Shown here: piece by piece, positions 10,905 through 22,048 of the stretch
Position numbering within the stretch: the stretch's first letter is position 1
How the letters are laid out: every line of letters starts with the position of its first letter
Assembly (NCBI RefSeq): GCF_964355755.1
Contig: NC_092679.1
Span: 1,364,001-1,428,000 of the forward strand
DNA length: 64,000 nt
DNA from: Antedon mediterranea
Lineage: Eukaryota; Echinodermata; Crinoidea; Comatulida; Antedonidae
Reading direction: 5' to 3'
The notes under the pieces: model-generated
What the model saw: the letters and a program-made list of their open reading frames with translations, nothing else
Told to the model about the DNA's origin: nothing
The model's database searches: none
Position numbers and translations under genes: made by a program

Positions 10905-11847
10905 ATGGCTTACTCAAGCAATGTGACATATGGGGCACCGACACCTTGGCAATGGTGGTATCATCCTCGTCCGGATCCGGATATTGCCTTTATCACTGTT
11001 TTGTTCACTAGCATCATCAGTGCTGCTGGCATGTTGGAAAACATCATTGTTATTGCCGCTGTCTGCTGTATTCGTGAACTTCGGAAGAAGTCAAATATTT
11101 TACTTGTTAACCTGGCCGTCGCTGATTATTTTAGTGCTTTTTGCAGCTTGTGGGTGTTGTTGTTTGTAACGCAAGTCGGGTATAGAATTGCAATAGACAC
11201 TATAGTAACACTGATAACCGTAATGACAAGTTCGTTAATATTATTTTGTTCTTGCTGTCAGTATGGAACGCTTCATAGCTATTGCATTTCCTTTCAAATA
11301 TAAATACGTTGTTACAGTAAAGAGATTAGCAATATTATGTACCTGCTTATGGGTATCGGTTTCACTTTTGTTGTGTTGGTGTTTCAAATGGAAAATGCCT
11401 ACTATAATTCTGAGTTTCGCATTGACCATACTGATTGGGTTTGTGTATATTTTAATGTACTACATTTTAAAGCATACAACCAACCGTCGACATACGGCGG
11501 CCGGATCTGTTCAACAAAAACGGCTACGATCAGTATTTATCACATTCAGTATTCTATTATTTTCTCTGTTCCTGTGTTTAATACCAAACCACATATTATT
11601 GCTGTTGATTTCTAGTGCATTTGACTATGACTCTCTATTCTACGTCCGTTGCTACTATGACGGTCTTTGCTTTAATATTTCTTTACCGCTTTTAATGATG
11701 AATTCTGCTTTAAATCCCATCGTATACTGGTGGCGTATTCCTGAGTTAAGAGACGGAATCAGACGTGTACTGTGCTGCTGCGTATGTTCTCGTTCTGGAC
11801 CAGAGAGCGGCGCAACAAGGGCCTTGGGTCAGGGGGTGCAAAGATAA
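10905..11847 (+). pseudogene. GPCR copy 4, 4-base insertion
   Basis: Paralog with ATG 10905 and stop at 11845-11847. An extra ATTT-like 4-mer at about 11238-11246, within TM3, shifts the frame; the upstream frame then ends at 11303 and the rest (from MERF at 11263 through NPIVY) is open in the next frame. Without the insertion the length would be 313 codons, in line with the other copies. Loop 3 retains C-x5-C, and the tail is distinct (CCCVCSRSGPESG). The N-terminus and loops 1 and 2 are unlike the other copies, while IL1-TM2 and TM6-TM7 are nearly the same. Confidence 0.82.
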
Positions 11848-11864
11848 CAGTTTTTCAGATTATT

Positions 11865-12040
11865 AATTTATGACCCAATGTAGTATACTTGGAGTAACGT
11901 ATGACAATAATTTATCATGGGGAGAGCATGTAGATCAACTAATTAAAAAATTAAATACTAGACTGTACTGTTTGAGGAAAATGAGAGTTTTTAGGGTTAG
12001 GGAAGAGATACTTACTTACTATGTTTTATTCATCTGTTAT
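11865..12040 (+). mobile_element. Reverse transcriptase fragment of a non-LTR retrotransposon
   Basis: One frame reads LGVTYDNNLSWGEHVDQLIK followed by KLNTRLYCLRKMR and an LTYYVLFI stretch. LGVxxDxxLxWxxHV...RLxxLRxxR is the well-known segment after the catalytic region of Jockey/CR1/RTE-like reverse transcriptases. About 55 residues remain, then similarity fades. It sits just after the stop of GPCR copy 4. Confidence 0.75.
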
Positions 12041-12403
12041 TTTTTCAATCTGGGATTATTGTTAGACCCAGTCAATTTCACCCCCCTGATCCCTCACTGT
12101 AGGCTGGAACAGTAAATTCAATCTTTATTCTACACGCAACTGCATTTATATATTGTTCATAATTGTAGCTTTTCTATTATTATTCTTTATTGACAACTGG
12201 GGATAACAGTGTCCAACATGGCACACAAATAGTAGGCGATACAAGCATGAAAATAACAATAACAAACTTGGATAATATTTTCACTAACTTTAAGAACTTC
12301 AAAAACAAAATTTTGACAGTAATAAAGATTCAATAGAAAATAAAAACATAAGGCTATGGCAATGTATATTACATGTTTGGCGTATGTGTGCAGTAAATGG
12401 GCA

Positions 12404-13417
12404 TTCACATAATGGGTGTCTCGAAAACAGAGACCTCGAAAACAGAGACCAGAGACCCCCACTAAAACGTCTCAATATTACGTAATATAGAGGGTCTCTA
12501 CAGAGACCCCCACTAAAACGTCTCAATATTACGTTATATAGGGGGTCTCTGTTTTCGAGTTTTTCACGAAACCAGAGACCCCCACTAAAACGTCTCAATA
12601 TTACATTATATAGGCCAAGGGGGTATCTGTTTTCGAGTTTTTCTCGAAAACAGAGACCCCACTAAAACGTCTCAATATTACATTATATAGGGGGTCTCTG
12701 TTTTCGAGTTTTTCTCGATAACAGAGACCCCACTAAAACGTCTCATTATATTGGGAGTCTCTTTTTTCGAGATTTCCCGAGACCCCCTAATATAATCCCT
12801 GTTTATTAAGAGTGTTGCAAATACCCACCAACGAGCTTGGTCATAAATTATTAAAACCCAACTTTTATCGCAAAAACCGTGAATTTATTATTGAAATAAT
12901 CTCCCGCTTTTTAGCTTCTAACACAGCATGCATCTTACTTCTGGGACGTCGACCTTGTATTCCAAAATGACAGTCTTTTCACACGCGTTCAAGAATTCAT
13001 CAATCTCTTCTTATCGTTGCGGCATTTTCTTTGATCGGCATACGTCATTCTGTGATTTTGAGACGTTTTAGTGGGGACCCCCTATATAACGTAATATTGA
13101 CTTAATATTGAGACGTTTTAGTGGGGGTATCTGTTTTCGAGAACTCGAAAACAGAGACCCCCTATTACGTAATATTGAGACGTTTTAGTGGGGGTCTCTG
13201 TTTTCGAGTTTTTCCTCGAAAACAGAGACCCCCTATATAATGTAATATTGAGACGTTGTAGTGGGGGTCTCTGTAGAGACCCCCTATATTACGTAATATT
13301 GAGACGTTTTAGTGGGGGTCTCTGTTTTCGAGATTTTCTCGAAAACAGAGACCCTGGGTCTCGGGTCTCTGGTCTCTGTTTTCGAGGTCTCTGTTTTCGA
13401 GACACCCTTCACAGAAT
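12404..13417. mobile_element. Fold-back transposon with nested hairpin arrays
   Basis: The element (12414-13407, 994 bp) starts GGGTGTCTCGAAAACAGAGA and ends with the exact reverse complement. It is flanked by TTCACATAAT (12404-12413) and TTCACAGAAT (13408-13417), a 10-bp target duplication with one mismatch. Each arm (about 12414-12790 and 13060-13407) is an array of 70-80-bp units holding GAGACCCCCACTAAAACGTC, an AATATTACGTAATAT-like palindrome, and an inner hairpin GGTCTCTGTTTTCGAG / CTCGAAAACAGAGACC. The two arms are inverted to each other around a 250-300-bp non-repetitive centre. A 9-11-bp duplication fits the Mutator-like superfamily, but no transposase is present, so the class is inferred. 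Confidence 0.85.
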
Positions 13418-13796
13418 GCGTGAAGCTCGGTCTGCACTTCTACCATACTGAAACTCTCATGCTCACATAATTTAAGTATGTAGTTCTTTCTTTCTGTTTG
13501 TTGTTGATTTACTTTATATTGAAAGTTTATTGATTTTAAAGGAATTGATTAAATTTAATTCTGCTTTATTCATAATTTCAATCTTGAATACATTTATTTT
13601 TGACAGCTTTTTATTTCATTACCTTCACTCGTAAATGAAATCGGTACCTTGAGACATTTAAGGGTAAGAGTTACGATGTGTCGTGATACATTAATCATTA
13701 ATTTTGTAGATTTGATTTGTTAGATAAACCTGACATGTAATAATTCAGAATGCGTGTAGTGGTAAATTTTATGTTTTCTTAAAAGTATAACAAGTC

Positions 13797-14457
13797 ATGA
13801 TGATGTCATCGGTTGTGTCAACATTAACCTGCTGATGGATTTCATGTTAAAACATTACATTTGATTAATGTTTAGCATCAAATTTACTTTGAAGTACTTT
13901 GATTGACATAATGATGTCATCGGTTGTGTCAACATTAACCTAGCGAAGGATCTCATGTTAAACTTTAAATTTGATTAATGTTTAGCATAACAAAATAGTA
14001 TTTTTTGCCATCCTTACTGTAATAAACACATTTATTTATAAATAAAATTGTATTCCCACTGGGAAAGTAAAAGTTAAGCTAACATTTGTAGCATCTACTG
14101 TATATAAATAAATGTGCACTTTAAACAAACCTAGCACATCTTTCTAGACAAGTAGGGGGTTACCCTAGTGTACTAGTATACACACAGCCACTGTCACACA
14201 CAGACACTTATCATAACTCATCATTAGGGCCCCTTGATTGTCAGCATACGCTGTTTAGGGTCACCCTCTATAAATAAGGTTGAATAAAAATAAACAAAAG
14301 TTCTTAAGACAAAATAAAAGTTTTAAAATATGACATACCATGTTCAATGGCGTTCACACGCCTGTTGGTGATTTTAATTGCCTCATCTAGTGTGATGAAC
14401 GAAGTCTGAAGAGAAGCCAATATCACTAATAATTCAACCGCTTTAGCATAATTCTTG
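13797..14457 (-). pseudogene. Duplicated fragment of ATP6V1D (exon 6 plus intron)
   Basis: This segment repeats 19.0-19.67 kb with only scattered differences. It holds the 3' two thirds of ATP6V1D exon 6 (14339-14455), still reading ASLQTSFITLDEAIKITNRR without stops and followed by the same splice donor. The homology breaks at about 14457 inside the exon, so the acceptor and the rest of the gene are missing. It also carries a 115-120-bp internal repeat (units containing GATGTCATCGGTTGTGTCAA). It is a dead segmental duplicate placed inside the GPCR array, about 5 kb from the real gene. Confidence 0.9.
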
Positions 14458-15186
14458 TTAGTAGGACAAAATAAAGTTACAAGATAAACTCTCTTCTTAA
14501 ATTAAAAAATCATACATTTATTAAAATAATAATTTTAATTACTTAAGATATACTATAGGTGACGATCTGCATTCTTTTTATTTTAAAGTTAGGCCTACTA
14601 GATATGTTTTCTATTTTGTATTTTTATCTTGAGTTTTTTTTTTAAACATTTATTTGTATATAAATGCTTCTACATTTGTGTACTGCTTTATTTATCTGCC
14701 AAATGAATTTAATTTTGGATAATAGTCTAAGTTGATTAGATTTTGTCAGTGAGTTTTTAAAAGAGAATTAAATATCTTGTTTCTACTAAAATAACATACT
14801 TATTTCTCAGTTGGCCATCGACCATCAATAAAGCCAACCAAATTCAAAGTTTTCGAATAGATAGATATCTATTACTATTTACCATAATATTTATAATTAT
14901 ATGTATTGTGAATGTATAGTGAATGAATAATAAATGGCTGAATGGCCTTAAGAAAAAAAAAGGCAAATTTGCGGAATGTTGACGCATCCTTATTCATATA
15001 GAGTTATTGTATTTCTAAAATTAACTTTCTCTAAAGGTATCGGTCAGAAAAGGTGCCGCATATAAATACAAATTGATTATCAGGATATAATAAGGATAAA
15101 ATCTACTAATCTATTTTACAGATTACGAGCGTATACGTCATTTTACCATTAGTTTCATTATCAACGAAGCAATTAACTTAAAAGAG

Positions 15187-16097
15187 ATGGATTTTTACTT
15201 TTACAATTGGAGTTGGCCATCAAACGGTTACGAAAGCTTGGATCTTTGTTGGGATCCTTACAGCATTCCGTGTTTGTCTTCTGTAAGTGTTTTGTTCACA
15301 AGCATCATCAGTGCTGCTGGCATGTTGGAAAACATGATTGTTATTATCGCTGTCTGCTGCATTCGTCAACTTAGGAAGAAGTCAAATGTCTTACTTGTTA
15401 ACTTGGCCGTCGCTGATTTTTTAAGTGCAATGTTCTTGTTGTATTTAAAAAGTATGCATATATATGCATATCATGTTATAACAACAATGATAATCGTAAT
15501 GACTTGTTCGTTAATATTTGTCCTAGCTGTAAGTATGGAACGCTTCATAGCTATTGCATTTCCGATAAAATATCGATACATTGTGACAGGAAGGAGATTA
15601 GCAATACTGTGTACGTTCTTATGGGTTTCGGCTTTAATATATTTATGTTGTGTTGTTGACGAGACCGCTGGATTGACGACGAGTTTCGCATTGACCATAA
15701 CTATTGGATTTGTGTATATCTTGATGTACTTTATTTTAAAGTATACACTTAACCGTGGACACACGGCAGCCGGATCTGTTCAACAGAAACGACTGCGATC
15801 AGTATTTATTACATTTAGTATTCTAATCTTTTCTTTGTTTCTGTGTTTATTACCAAACCATATATTATTGTTTATTAAGTATTATTCATTCTTAACACGT
15901 TGCGTCGATTTCGCTAGAGTGTTTGCTATAAATTTTCTATACCGCTTCTCATGATGAATTCAGCTTTAAATCCTATGGTATACTGGTGGCGTATTCCTGA
16001 ATTAAGAAGCGGAATCAAACGTGTACTGTGTTTTGTTGCGTTTTGGATCAGAAAAAAGAAACAATCAAGAGGACCAGACTTAGGTGGTCTAGTATAA
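15187..16097 (+). pseudogene. GPCR copy 5, one-base deletion in TM7
   Basis: Paralog with ATG 15187. Frame is open through TM6 and then hits TGA at 15952-15954; one base is missing at about 15925-15941 relative to the other copies. In the shifted frame TM7 follows with NPMVYWW and an RKKKQ-rich tail to TAA 16095-16097 (304 codons in total if the base is counted). MERF and the TM2 Asp are kept. The second Cys of the loop 3 C-x5-C pair is lost. The truncated product would lack TM7. Confidence 0.82.
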
Positions 16098-16660
16098 ATG
16101 CAATATAATAATAGAGATTAGTTAGCTGCTGTCTGTTAACATTTCGCGAAACTTAAAAAAAGATAAATGCTTGTGTTACTTAGAAATACATTTAGTAGAG
16201 TAATCTATATATAAATTTACGTAAGGGCAAAATTCGGTAAATCGCGCCTTACTTTTAGAATTTTTACTCGATGGTATGTAAAGTTGGTTCGTACTTTCGG
16301 TACTGATTTTAACCACCTGATGTAACCCTGTTTACTAATTAAATTAAGTTAGATAATTAGTTATTGACGATTAAAACGAATTTAGGTTCAAAGATTTGCC
16401 CCAAATAGGGGTGTTTTCCGATCGTGGTATACACTGTCTAATGGATGTCCATCTTGAAAAATACCCGCCACAAAAATGCGAGGAGGCTTCGCATTTTTCT
16501 ATCTCCTCCTACGATAATTGTTTTTAATAGCTGAAAACCGGTTGAACAGTTCGAGTACAGCATCATAATGTTGAAGACAGGCCGATTTTCTTTAAAAAAT
16601 ACTATTTTGTTACATTTAATATACGTTTTTACAAATGTATTGATTTGTGATGAATGGAAC

Positions 16661-17183
16661 ATTCCAAATTATTTGGTTTAACCATACAGGTATAGATTTA
16701 GATTTATGGGCCTCCTTGGAGAATAAACATAAATAGTATTGCAATGCTGTACAATACTGTTAAGGTATTAACCACTTTTGATCGCAATTTGAATCGCAAA
16801 TGTCTTACTGTGAGTGTTGGTACTGTTAGATGTAATATAAAAATATATACAAATAAACTTTATTACTGTGAGTGTGGGTAGGCCCTACTGTTAGATTATA
16901 AACATATAATATACAAATAAACATTCCAAATTATTTGGTTTAACCATAGAGGTATAGATTTAGATTTATGGGCCCCCTTGGAGAATAAACATAAATAGTA
17001 CTGCAATGCTGTACAATACTGTTAAGGTATTAACCACTTTTGATCGCAATTTGAATAGCAAATTTCTTACTGTGAGTGTTGGTACTGTTAGATGTAATAT
17101 AAAATATATACAAATAAACTTTATTACTGTGAGTGTGGGTAGGCCCTACTGTTAGATTATAAACATATAATATACAAATAAAT
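16661..17183. repeat. 262-bp tandem duplication, two copies
   Basis: The unit starting ATTCCAAATTATTTGGTTTA at 16661 is repeated from 16923, with a few substitutions and small indels. The high identity suggests a recent event. No coding potential was seen. Confidence 0.88.
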
Positions 17184-17713
17184 AAACGTTATTACTGACA
17201 GTTGCTTCTCAACGTTTGTATTAATTAATAATTTAAAAATATATAAACGTCGTAGTGGTGTATCGTTACATGTACTTTACTATTTCAATCGACTATGACA
17301 GTGAGAGTTTTAACAAAGTACCGTATTAAATCGTAAATGTTTTACTGTATTTAGTGGTATATTATTTATAGGCCTATAAAACATTAAAAACAATATTTCG
17401 TTACTGAGTGGATAAGAATATATTTTAAAATGTTTCCTCTTTGTACCTATCTTCTTTCCCCATCCCTCAACCCTTAATGTTACATACAAAACACAAATTG
17501 GGTTTGTTTAAATGAGTCCGAATAAAAAAATTTGTTTCTCTCTCGGAAGTAATTCCCAGGGTGCTAATTTTGGTTGACTACATAAATCATTGTGTATATT
17601 TATTCGTTTCTGTAAACGACAATGTATTATAGTCCTGCGGTACGTACATTTGAAATTTCCATTTTTTTCTCGCTGGAAATACTGTGTATTCGAGAACCAT
17701 CTGTGGGCACGAC

Positions 17714-17750
17714 CTAGATGGTACGCGAGCGAAGCGAGCGTGCCATCTAG
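17714..17750. repeat. Stem-loop CTAGATGG..CCATCTAG with mirror loop
   Basis: CTAGATGG and the downstream CCATCTAG are inverted complements. The core GAGCGAAGCGAG reads the same forwards and backwards on one strand (mirror repeat). A second locus with the complementary core and CTAGAGGG stem is at 63700-63736. It may mark an end of a mobile element. Confidence 0.6.
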
Positions 17751-18703
17751 TTATAATAATTTGTAAAGATATTGACAACATTAATTAAATTATATATTCG
17801 ACAAACAAATTACGTTCACAATTCGTTTTGTTGAATTTAAACGGAAGACGTTCCAAATCATGACAAGATCAGGCTAATGATTTACTTAACTGTACATACT
17901 GTAACTAACACTAAGTTTGGGTCCCACAAACAATGTAATGTACCTGCAACGAGATTAATTTGCTCAATCACAATGATTTTATAGTAACGTTAATATCCTG
18001 GATGTCTAATGTCCTGAAAAATCCAAGCACTGTAAATACACCGTTGTCGCTAAACCAGGCTAATTGAAAATTCTGGTCAACACCAGTTATATCTCGTTCA
18101 TCTCGAATTTTGGCGCCTCCTACCCCAGTGCACTAAGGTCACGAATATAACTAGTTGGCATTGAGGAGAGAATGCACGATGACTTCTGAGACCAACTTCA
18201 TTTTAGCATGAACAATTTTGAAACGAACGTTAACAAAAAGATGATTCATTACAACAATTTTTTTTACAGGAGTTAGACGGAATGCTTTTATAAATTGTGT
18301 ATTATTTGACACACAAACTACACATTAACTTCATACCGTACAAGTATTAATGTTTACACCTCTTATTATACACCATACATACAACATTTCATTATATGCC
18401 TATTACTAAATACTGCATTATAGTTTAAAGACTGCTAAATTCAGGACACCAGGAGGAATACCACCTGGAATGTATGCAAATTATGCTAATAGGCCCTTCA
18501 CTGCTGTCCAATCTCTCTATGGTAACATTTAAAGAGAAGATCGGCCAAGTGTTTTTTCAAGGGTTGATTTGATTTGGCCTTGTAAACTTCTGTAATTGTT
18601 AATTTTGTTCTTATTGTTATTTCATATTCTAATATATATATATATATTAAGTTATAATAAATCCACATATTATATTTAATAATTATTTATAAATGTATTA
18701 ATG

Positions 18704-21263
18704 TTAAAATAATAAATCTTCATCTCTTTCCTCAATCAGATTCTGTGGTTCTTCTTGTAATGCAGACTCTTTTGCCATTCTTTCTAATTTCATCTTTTCA
18801 TTTCTGTCTCTTATAATTTTCTTCTTCTCCTGTATTTTCTTTAACCTGTAAAACTCCTCCCTTTCTCTTTCGTCAAGTTCTGTCGTGATGTACTGAATTG
18901 TTTTCTCAATTCTTGGAATTATGACTGAAACATTTTAATTTTCTCAAATTAGTGGCAGAAGGGTAAAACAAAAAAGCGGATTAAATCAATAAGATTTTGA
19001 GAATAAGTACTTTGATTGACATAATGTCATACGTTGTGTCATCATTAACCTTATGATGGATTTCATGTTAAAACATTAAATTTGATTAATGTTTAGCGTA
19101 AAATTTATTTTGAATTACTTTGATTGACATAATGATGTCATGGGTCATGTCAACATTAACCTGGCGAAAGGATCTCATGTTAAACTTTAAATTTGATTAA
19201 TGTTTAGCATACCAAAATAGTATTTTTTGCCATCCTTATTGATTTTAATTTTAATTAATTGTATTCCCACTGGGAAAGTAAAAGTTAAGCTAACATTTCT
19301 AGGATCTACTGAATTCAAATAAATGTGCACTTTAAACAAACCTGGAACATCTTTCTAGACAAGTAGGGGGGTTTCCCCGGTGTACCTAGTATATACACAG
19401 CCACTGTCACACACAGACACTTATCATAACTCATCATTAGGGCCCTTTGATTGTCAGCATACGCTGTTTAGGGTCACCCTCTATAAATAAGGTTGAATAA
19501 AAATAAATAAAAGTTCTTAAGACAAAATAAAAGTTTTAAAATATGACATACCATGTTCAATGGCATTCACACGCCTGTTGGTGATTTTAATTGCCTCATC
19601 TAGTGTAATGAACGAAGTCTGAAGAGAAGCCAATATCACTAATAATTCAACCGCTTTAGCATAATTCTTTTTAAGAATGTCAATTTGTTGTCCGCCTCGT
19701 GACAGACCTGTCAACTCATAAGCTGTAGAAGACAAAACAAAGTATGATTACAAAATGCTTGTATCATTCAACTTTCTTGGTAAATAGATTCTTTCTTTTT
19801 ATAATATAATGTGAACTAGGTACATACTATCATTTCCCTCAGAGTACGGCTCAAAGACTGGCAAGTTGACACCTGCAAAAAAAACAATAATTTATAGCAA
19901 TCAAATACAGTAAATTATAAAATATGTTTGATATCTCTATTCATTTAGGAAATGCATCGTAACCAAAATACATGCGGCATTTCTACAAACTAGTTTGAAA
20001 AAAACAGTGTGATGTGCCCAAATATGATATGTCCAGATATGGTAGTGATACGATAACATGTCATATATGGGTACATAACATTTTTGTTGTCACATAAAGT
20101 TTGATAGTGTAAATAAAAATAAACACAAACAATTACCTGCAACATTCTCTTTTTTACTTCTCACTTTAGTTTGAGCTTTTGTTACATTTTGTAAAACCAT
20201 GTGGCTAGAATAAAGATATTTAGATGTATTTAAATATTGAGGATAATTAAATGGAACATTGCTCATTCAGAACAACGATGTTATACAAATAATGCTATAT
20301 TAGCAAATAAGTTAGCACTATAATTGGGTTGGTTTTATGGCCTGATTTAACGTTCCGGTTTGGCAAATCGCATCAAATGTCAATGTTTTGTTTTTTCACA
20401 CGACTATGCCCCAATAATCGATATGCACGTAGTTTTGTGAAACAAAACAATGACGTTTGATTTGATTTGCCGGCGCCTGAACAGGTGTGAAAGACCCTTA
20501 GTTTTAAGTAGTATGAGTATCTTACCAGAAAGCAACACTTACCTTATATTTCCACTTGTAAACTTAGCACCTGCCAATGACAGTGATGCTTCCTTCATGC
20601 ATTCGCCCATTTTTGTTTTAGTCTAAAAATACAATTTTAATTACTATAAGTAAAAACTGAATCAGTGCACCCTTGATCAGTAGTAAAAAAAAGTAATGAT
20701 ATAAATTTACGGATTGAATATCAAGAGTAGAGCACAATGTTGCTTACATCAATTATCTTTCCTAATATCTTTCTGAATCGTAGAATAAGTGCATCTGCTT
20801 TCTTCTTCAGCAAACTGTGCCCCTTTTGAGCTCCTTTCAAGCGGCCTTTCATAACCGTTAGTGCCCTGAAAATGAAAAACACAAAATCGGATCGGATTTG
20901 TTTTTTTTTTTTAAAGGACTAGCCTAGATAGGCCTAGCCTAGGCTATATACAGATACAAATAATATTATCATCTGTTACTAGGTTTTATTACTGTAATTG
21001 AAATTATACAATAGACCGAAACGCCTGGTCTAGGCTAGCCCGTGGCAGAACGCCCAACCTTTACACCTCTCTCAGCCTGCTGCTACCGTGACGGTGGCCT
21101 CAAACCCAAAACATCAATAATTTAGCGAGAGGCCTAGCGGAGAGGTAGAATGTTACCTATTCTACAACACATCTAGACCAAATATGTTTATTTGTAATCA
21201 ATAGAATACAGTAACTATTTACATTCGAGAAGGAAACACATCTAATCGATCTTTTCCAGACAT
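18704..21263 (-). CDS. ATP6V1D: V-type proton ATPase subunit D, complete
   Basis: Central-stalk subunit of the V1 sector of the vacuolar H+-ATPase, which couples ATP hydrolysis to rotation and acidifies lysosomes and other organelles. Seven coding exons, all GT-AG: 21223-21263, 20748-20865, 20543-20622, 20137-20204, 19828-19872, 19552-19722, 18704-18924. They join in frame to 247 residues, the usual family length. Diagnostic stretches: MSGKDRLDVFPSR at the start, MKGRLKGAQKGHSLLKKKAD, YELTGLSRGG, ASLQTSFITLDEAIKITNRR, and RIEKT..YITTELDEREREE, with an acidic DEDLLF end. The coiled-coil helices at both ends are as in the family. It is head-to-head with the 21.6 kb gene. A truncated copy of exon 6 lies at 14.3 kb. 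No defect was seen. Confidence 0.97.
19990..20112. mobile_element. MITE family A, copy 1 (partial ends)
   Basis: In an ATP6V1D intron. Carries the family core GTGATGTGCCCAAATATG and the right part ending AGTTTGATAGTGTA; the outermost AAGCTCTG termini are lost. Confidence 0.75.
20320..20502. mobile_element. Palindromic element (possible MITE)
   Basis: In an ATP6V1D intron. GGCAAATCGCATCAAATGTC then TTTGTTTTTTCACA on the left is mirrored by TTTTGTGAAACAAAACAATG and TGATTTGATTTGCC on the right. A single copy is clear in this window. Confidence 0.55.
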
Positions 21264-21608
21264 TTCAGGTGTTTATAAATTGATCTTTAATACAGCAAAA
21301 ATCTAATTCTCGCTAAAATGTAGAAAAGTCACCTGACGGATAGAGGGCAGTGTAGTACTTTGATTAAGATTTTTTTTCTTTTCTCAAACTCTCGTTTTGC
21401 GTACTATAGAGGGCGTTATCAATGTCATGACAACAACAACGCTTAAGTTTGTCATTGTAAACAAAACGGAAAGTTTAAGCAGGGAGTTGTAAGTTTAAGT
21501 ACACTTTGCATTTCAGTCTACCTAGTAACCAGTTACTTCCATACTGTGAAAAGAATTAATAAAACTTACCAAGTTCTTGAAATTCATAAATTTAGTTTAG
21601 AAAATATT
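21264..21608. promoter_or_regulatory. Divergent promoter region, ATP6V1D / SPATA45-like
   Basis: Only about 345 bases separate the two start codons. A GTCACCTGAC sequence at 21329-21338 differs at one base from the palindromic CLEAR-type E-box that controls lysosomal genes including V-ATPase subunits in vertebrates. No TATA box is obvious. Shared control of the two genes is inference. Confidence 0.45.
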
Positions 21609-22048
21609 ATGAATCGACAGGAAATGAATGAAATAAATAATACTCGTGAGTCTTGGTGCGCTGTAGAACTGAGCAGCAGACAGTCTTGGTGTAGAACTGA
21701 ACGTAAACACAATCCAGACGCCTTTAAAAGCACAGCGTTTAGCCCAGAAAGAAATCAAGAAACGCAGTCCAGATGTACATTTGAAGTCAACGATAAGACT
21801 CATAGAGAACGCAGACATTATCCAAACAAAAGTTGTGAGTACATTTTATTTATATTACTGTATATACTAGGCATAGGCTAGGCATAGGTCTAAATTAATA
21901 GACCTAGGCTAGGCTAATAATAATTATTTGTTTTATTATATTTTTTCCAATTTCAGATTTTCGCATGTACAGTTTCTCTCTTTCCGAAAAGAAAACTATT
22001 GATATACTTTTATCATGCATTTTTAAAAACTTTTTTAAATTGTTATAA
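21609..22048 (+). CDS. Small protein, SPATA45-like (tentative)
   Basis: The main coding block reads NEINNTRESWCAVELSSRQS then WCRTERKHNPDAF and a basic HRERRHYPNKS end. The first in-frame ATG is 21609, but the frame is open upstream (INKTYQVLEIHKFS from about 21552), so a 5' exon carrying the true start may exist. A donor at 21835 (GTGAGT) can join to an acceptor at 21957, giving an end at 22046-22048, or to 22187, giving an earlier stop. The RESxCxVE..RxxRxHxPDA pattern recalls the small vertebrate protein SPATA45, whose gene is the convergent neighbour of TATDN3 in human; here the gene is also convergent with TATDN3. Function unknown. Identification rests on a short motif plus position. Confidence 0.5.

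Larger units (their letters stand above)
12040..15186. other. Intergenic, GPCR copies 4 to 5
   Basis: No intact gene. Contains the fold-back element (12.4-13.4 kb), the duplicated V-ATPase D segment (13.8-14.46 kb) and otherwise AT-rich sequence. A TCTATTTTACAG acceptor-like site at about 15111-15122 precedes GPCR copy 5. Confidence 0.5.
16098..18703. other. Intergenic, GPCR array to ATP6V1D
   Basis: No gene seen. Contains a 262-bp direct duplication (16661-17183), a stem-loop with a mirror-repeat loop (17714-17750), and AT-rich DNA. A TAGGCCTA octamer is at about 17369. An alternating TA run lies near 18632. Confidence 0.5.

Noticed and set aside
12299-13451. Open frames in the fold-back arms
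   Set aside because: They are made of the hairpin units and have no protein-like composition or family resemblance.
5275-16097. Receptor frameshifts as sequencing errors
   Set aside because: Neighbouring genes with many exons show no frame errors, and one lesion is a base substitution and another a 16-base deletion. Not fully excluded for the one-base change in a T run.
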